IMG/VR virus record: IMGVR_UViG_3300033145_000543
Coordinates: 1-24,029 of that record
Source of the DNA: a virus
Strand: one strand, 5' to 3'
Length of the DNA: 24,029 nucleotides
The position numbers were made by a program, and so were the translations under genes. Shown piece after piece: positions 23,139-24,029 of the stretch. The notes beneath the pieces were generated by a model that was not told the DNA's origin, made no database searches, and saw only the letters and a program-made list of their open reading frames with translations. How positions within the stretch are numbered: position 1 is the first letter of the stretch; every line of letters begins with the position of its first letter.

Positions 23139-23215
23139 GCCTAATCTTGCCTAATCTTTTTTGCATACTCACCGGGTGACGTTTTTAAACTCGCTGAGTT
23201 AGATTGCGCCTAATC
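23139..23215. repeat. Repeated GCCTAATC motif at the end of the small terminase
   Basis: GCCTAATCTT is present twice in direct tandem (23139-23148 and 23149-23158), and GCCTAATC recurs at 23208-23215 across the terminase stop codon. Small-terminase genes often contain or adjoin the packaging start site, so this may be a recognition site; that is inference. Confidence 0.5.
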
Positions 23216-23758
23216 GTCCGTCTCCGGGGTTACTATCTCAGCGTCGGGGATTTGCTCTGGTTGCCCCCACGTAATGCGTATATCATGCTTGGTCTCGGTT
23301 TTCTCGGTGAACATGCCCAAATGCTTGGCTAAACTGTCAAGTGCTGCCTTTTTGTCAGAGAATTTTATTTTTTTAATAACGGCTTCGGGAACACCGTCCT
23401 TGTACATTTCTTTGACATCCATGCCCGTGAGCGCCGCAGCTGTGTCCTTGGGTAGCTCATGAATAGGAATTAGCCGCCCTTTATCGTCGAAATACGCGGC
23501 TGGGTCCAGGAAGGCAATCTTTGCATACTCCGCCAGCACCCGATCAACAGTGATCGAATGCTTTTCCCTCAATCTCTCCAATTTGGAGGTGACCACCCGG
23601 TCAACATTAATATTGGCTAACAAACGTGCAGCTTGTTCGTTTGCTGTTTTTGGAGAGTACCCCGCCCGAATTGCGGCTTGCGTTCCGTTTTTATCTATAA
23701 GATATTGTTGAACAAAGGCGGTTTGTTTTGGCGTTAGGGCTCGTTTAGCTCTTGACAT
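23210..23758 (-). CDS. terS: Terminase small subunit
   Basis: 182 residues from the ATG at 23758 (MSRAKRALTPKQ), preferred because the family begins here and GAGAAG lies upstream; the frame extends to 23845 but the extra residues are unlike the family. Residues about 8-60 are the classic small-terminase DNA-binding part: LTPKQTAFVQQYLIDKNGTQ, AAIRAGYSPKTANEQAARLL, then NINVDRVV. Residues about 60-130 form the oligomerisation helices (LEYAKIAFLDPAAY-type), ending DKKAALDSLAKHLGMF, followed by a flexible acidic tail (VTPETDD). It recognises phage DNA and feeds it to TerL. Start of the leftward late transcript; preceded by a promoter at 23813-23841. Confidence 0.92.
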   Translation of the reverse strand: MSRAKRALTPKQTAFVQQYLIDKNGTQAAIRAGYSPKTANEQAARLLANINVDRVVTSKLERLREKHSITVDRVLAEYAKIAFLDPAAYFDDKGRLIPIHELPKDTAAALTGMDVKEMYKDGVPEAVIKKIKFSDKKAALDSLAKHLGMFTEKTETKHDIRITWGQPEQIPDAEIVTPETDD

Positions 23759-23812
23759 GGTTTTGCTCTTCTCAGCCACTTTTTGTTTGTTTCTTGTCCA
23801 TTTTATACGCGC

Positions 23813-23847
23813 CACATAACATAAGTGTATAAATATGTCAAACACTT
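23813..23847 (-). promoter_or_regulatory. Leftward promoter of the small terminase, overlapping an inverted repeat
   Basis: On the minus strand TTGACA (23841-23836) and, 17 bases on, TATGTG (23818-23813), a perfect -35 and a weak -10. An inverted repeat AAGTGT...ACACTT (23823-23828 and 23842-23847) straddles the -35 and could bind a regulator. An upstream activator or phage factor may compensate for the poor -10. Confidence 0.5.
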
Positions 23848-23956
23848 TTTAATCTCATTACTATTAATTACTGCCATAGCTCAGTAATAGGTTTGGATGT
23901 TTCTTGTCGAGAATTCGCAAAAAAAACTATTTTTTCTTTGTTATTTTGAAAATAAT

Positions 23957-23972
23957 GCTTGACATGTTAAGC
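23957..23972. promoter_or_regulatory. Palindromic operator-like site over the rightward -35
   Basis: GCTTGACATGTTAAGC is a 16-bp palindrome with a single mismatched pair (fifth against twelfth base). It fully covers the TTGACA of the rightward promoter, so a bound dimer would block RNA polymerase. Confidence 0.55.
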
Positions 23973-23987
23973 AGGATGACTTATATT
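23959..23987 (+). promoter_or_regulatory. Strong sigma70-type rightward promoter
   Basis: TTGACA (23959-23964), a 17-base spacer and TATATT (23982-23987) match consensus at almost every base. The transcript would run out of the window; GGAGAAG at the very end (24023-24029) looks like a ribosome site, so a plus-strand gene probably starts just beyond. This makes the region a divergent control point. Confidence 0.75.
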
Positions 23988-24029
23988 ATATATAACAGCG
24001 CAGGGGATGGCGCACAAACACTGGAGAAG

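Noticed and set aside
23759-23845. Longer N-terminus of the small terminase
   Set aside because: The extra 29 residues are unlike the family and the frame would run into the promoter region.

Overview
This window is the packaging, head and tail half of a tailed phage or prophage genome with a short-tailed (podovirus-like) gene set. Every recognised gene is on the minus strand, so the biological order runs from right to left. It reads: small terminase, an accessory and control region, large terminase, P22-type portal, a GroES-like co-chaperonin, scaffold, a cement-like protein, major capsid, a beta-helix surface protein, two adaptor-fold proteins, a very large tail nozzle or hub protein, then internal-virion-type proteins that run off the left end. 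No tail-tube, sheath or tape-measure gene is seen. The host cannot be named. Three proteins with Sec signal peptides and good Shine-Dalgarno sites point to a bacterium, probably Gram-negative.

Right end (22.0-24.0 kb). A consensus sigma70-type promoter points right, out of the window, back to back with a weaker leftward promoter for the small terminase. Each overlaps a palindrome, so this is probably the switch between a rightward module (unseen) and the leftward late genes. Left of the small terminase lie about 790 bases without a gene. They hold short tandem repeats, a strongly strand-asymmetric G/C block, three helically phased palindromic iterons and a structured leader, followed by a winged-helix gene carrying one frameshift.

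Accessory insert (about 20.7-22.0 kb). An AT-rich block unlike its surroundings carries a 5'-truncated IS607-type serine recombinase and an intact double-motif LAGLIDADG homing endonuclease where the tnpB gene of an IS607 element would normally lie.

Morphogenesis operon (about 11.6-20.5 kb). Genes are tightly packed, often with ATGA overlaps. Strong intrinsic terminators lie directly in front of the large terminase and the scaffold gene. After the capsid gene is a 400-base gap with structured repeats and a decayed endonuclease VII fragment.

Tail and internal proteins (1-11.6 kb). The most unusual items are here. The 1607-residue nozzle protein contains a carbohydrate-binding-like sandwich domain apparently nested inside itself five deep. 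Three closely spaced structural genes begin with Sec-type signal peptides.
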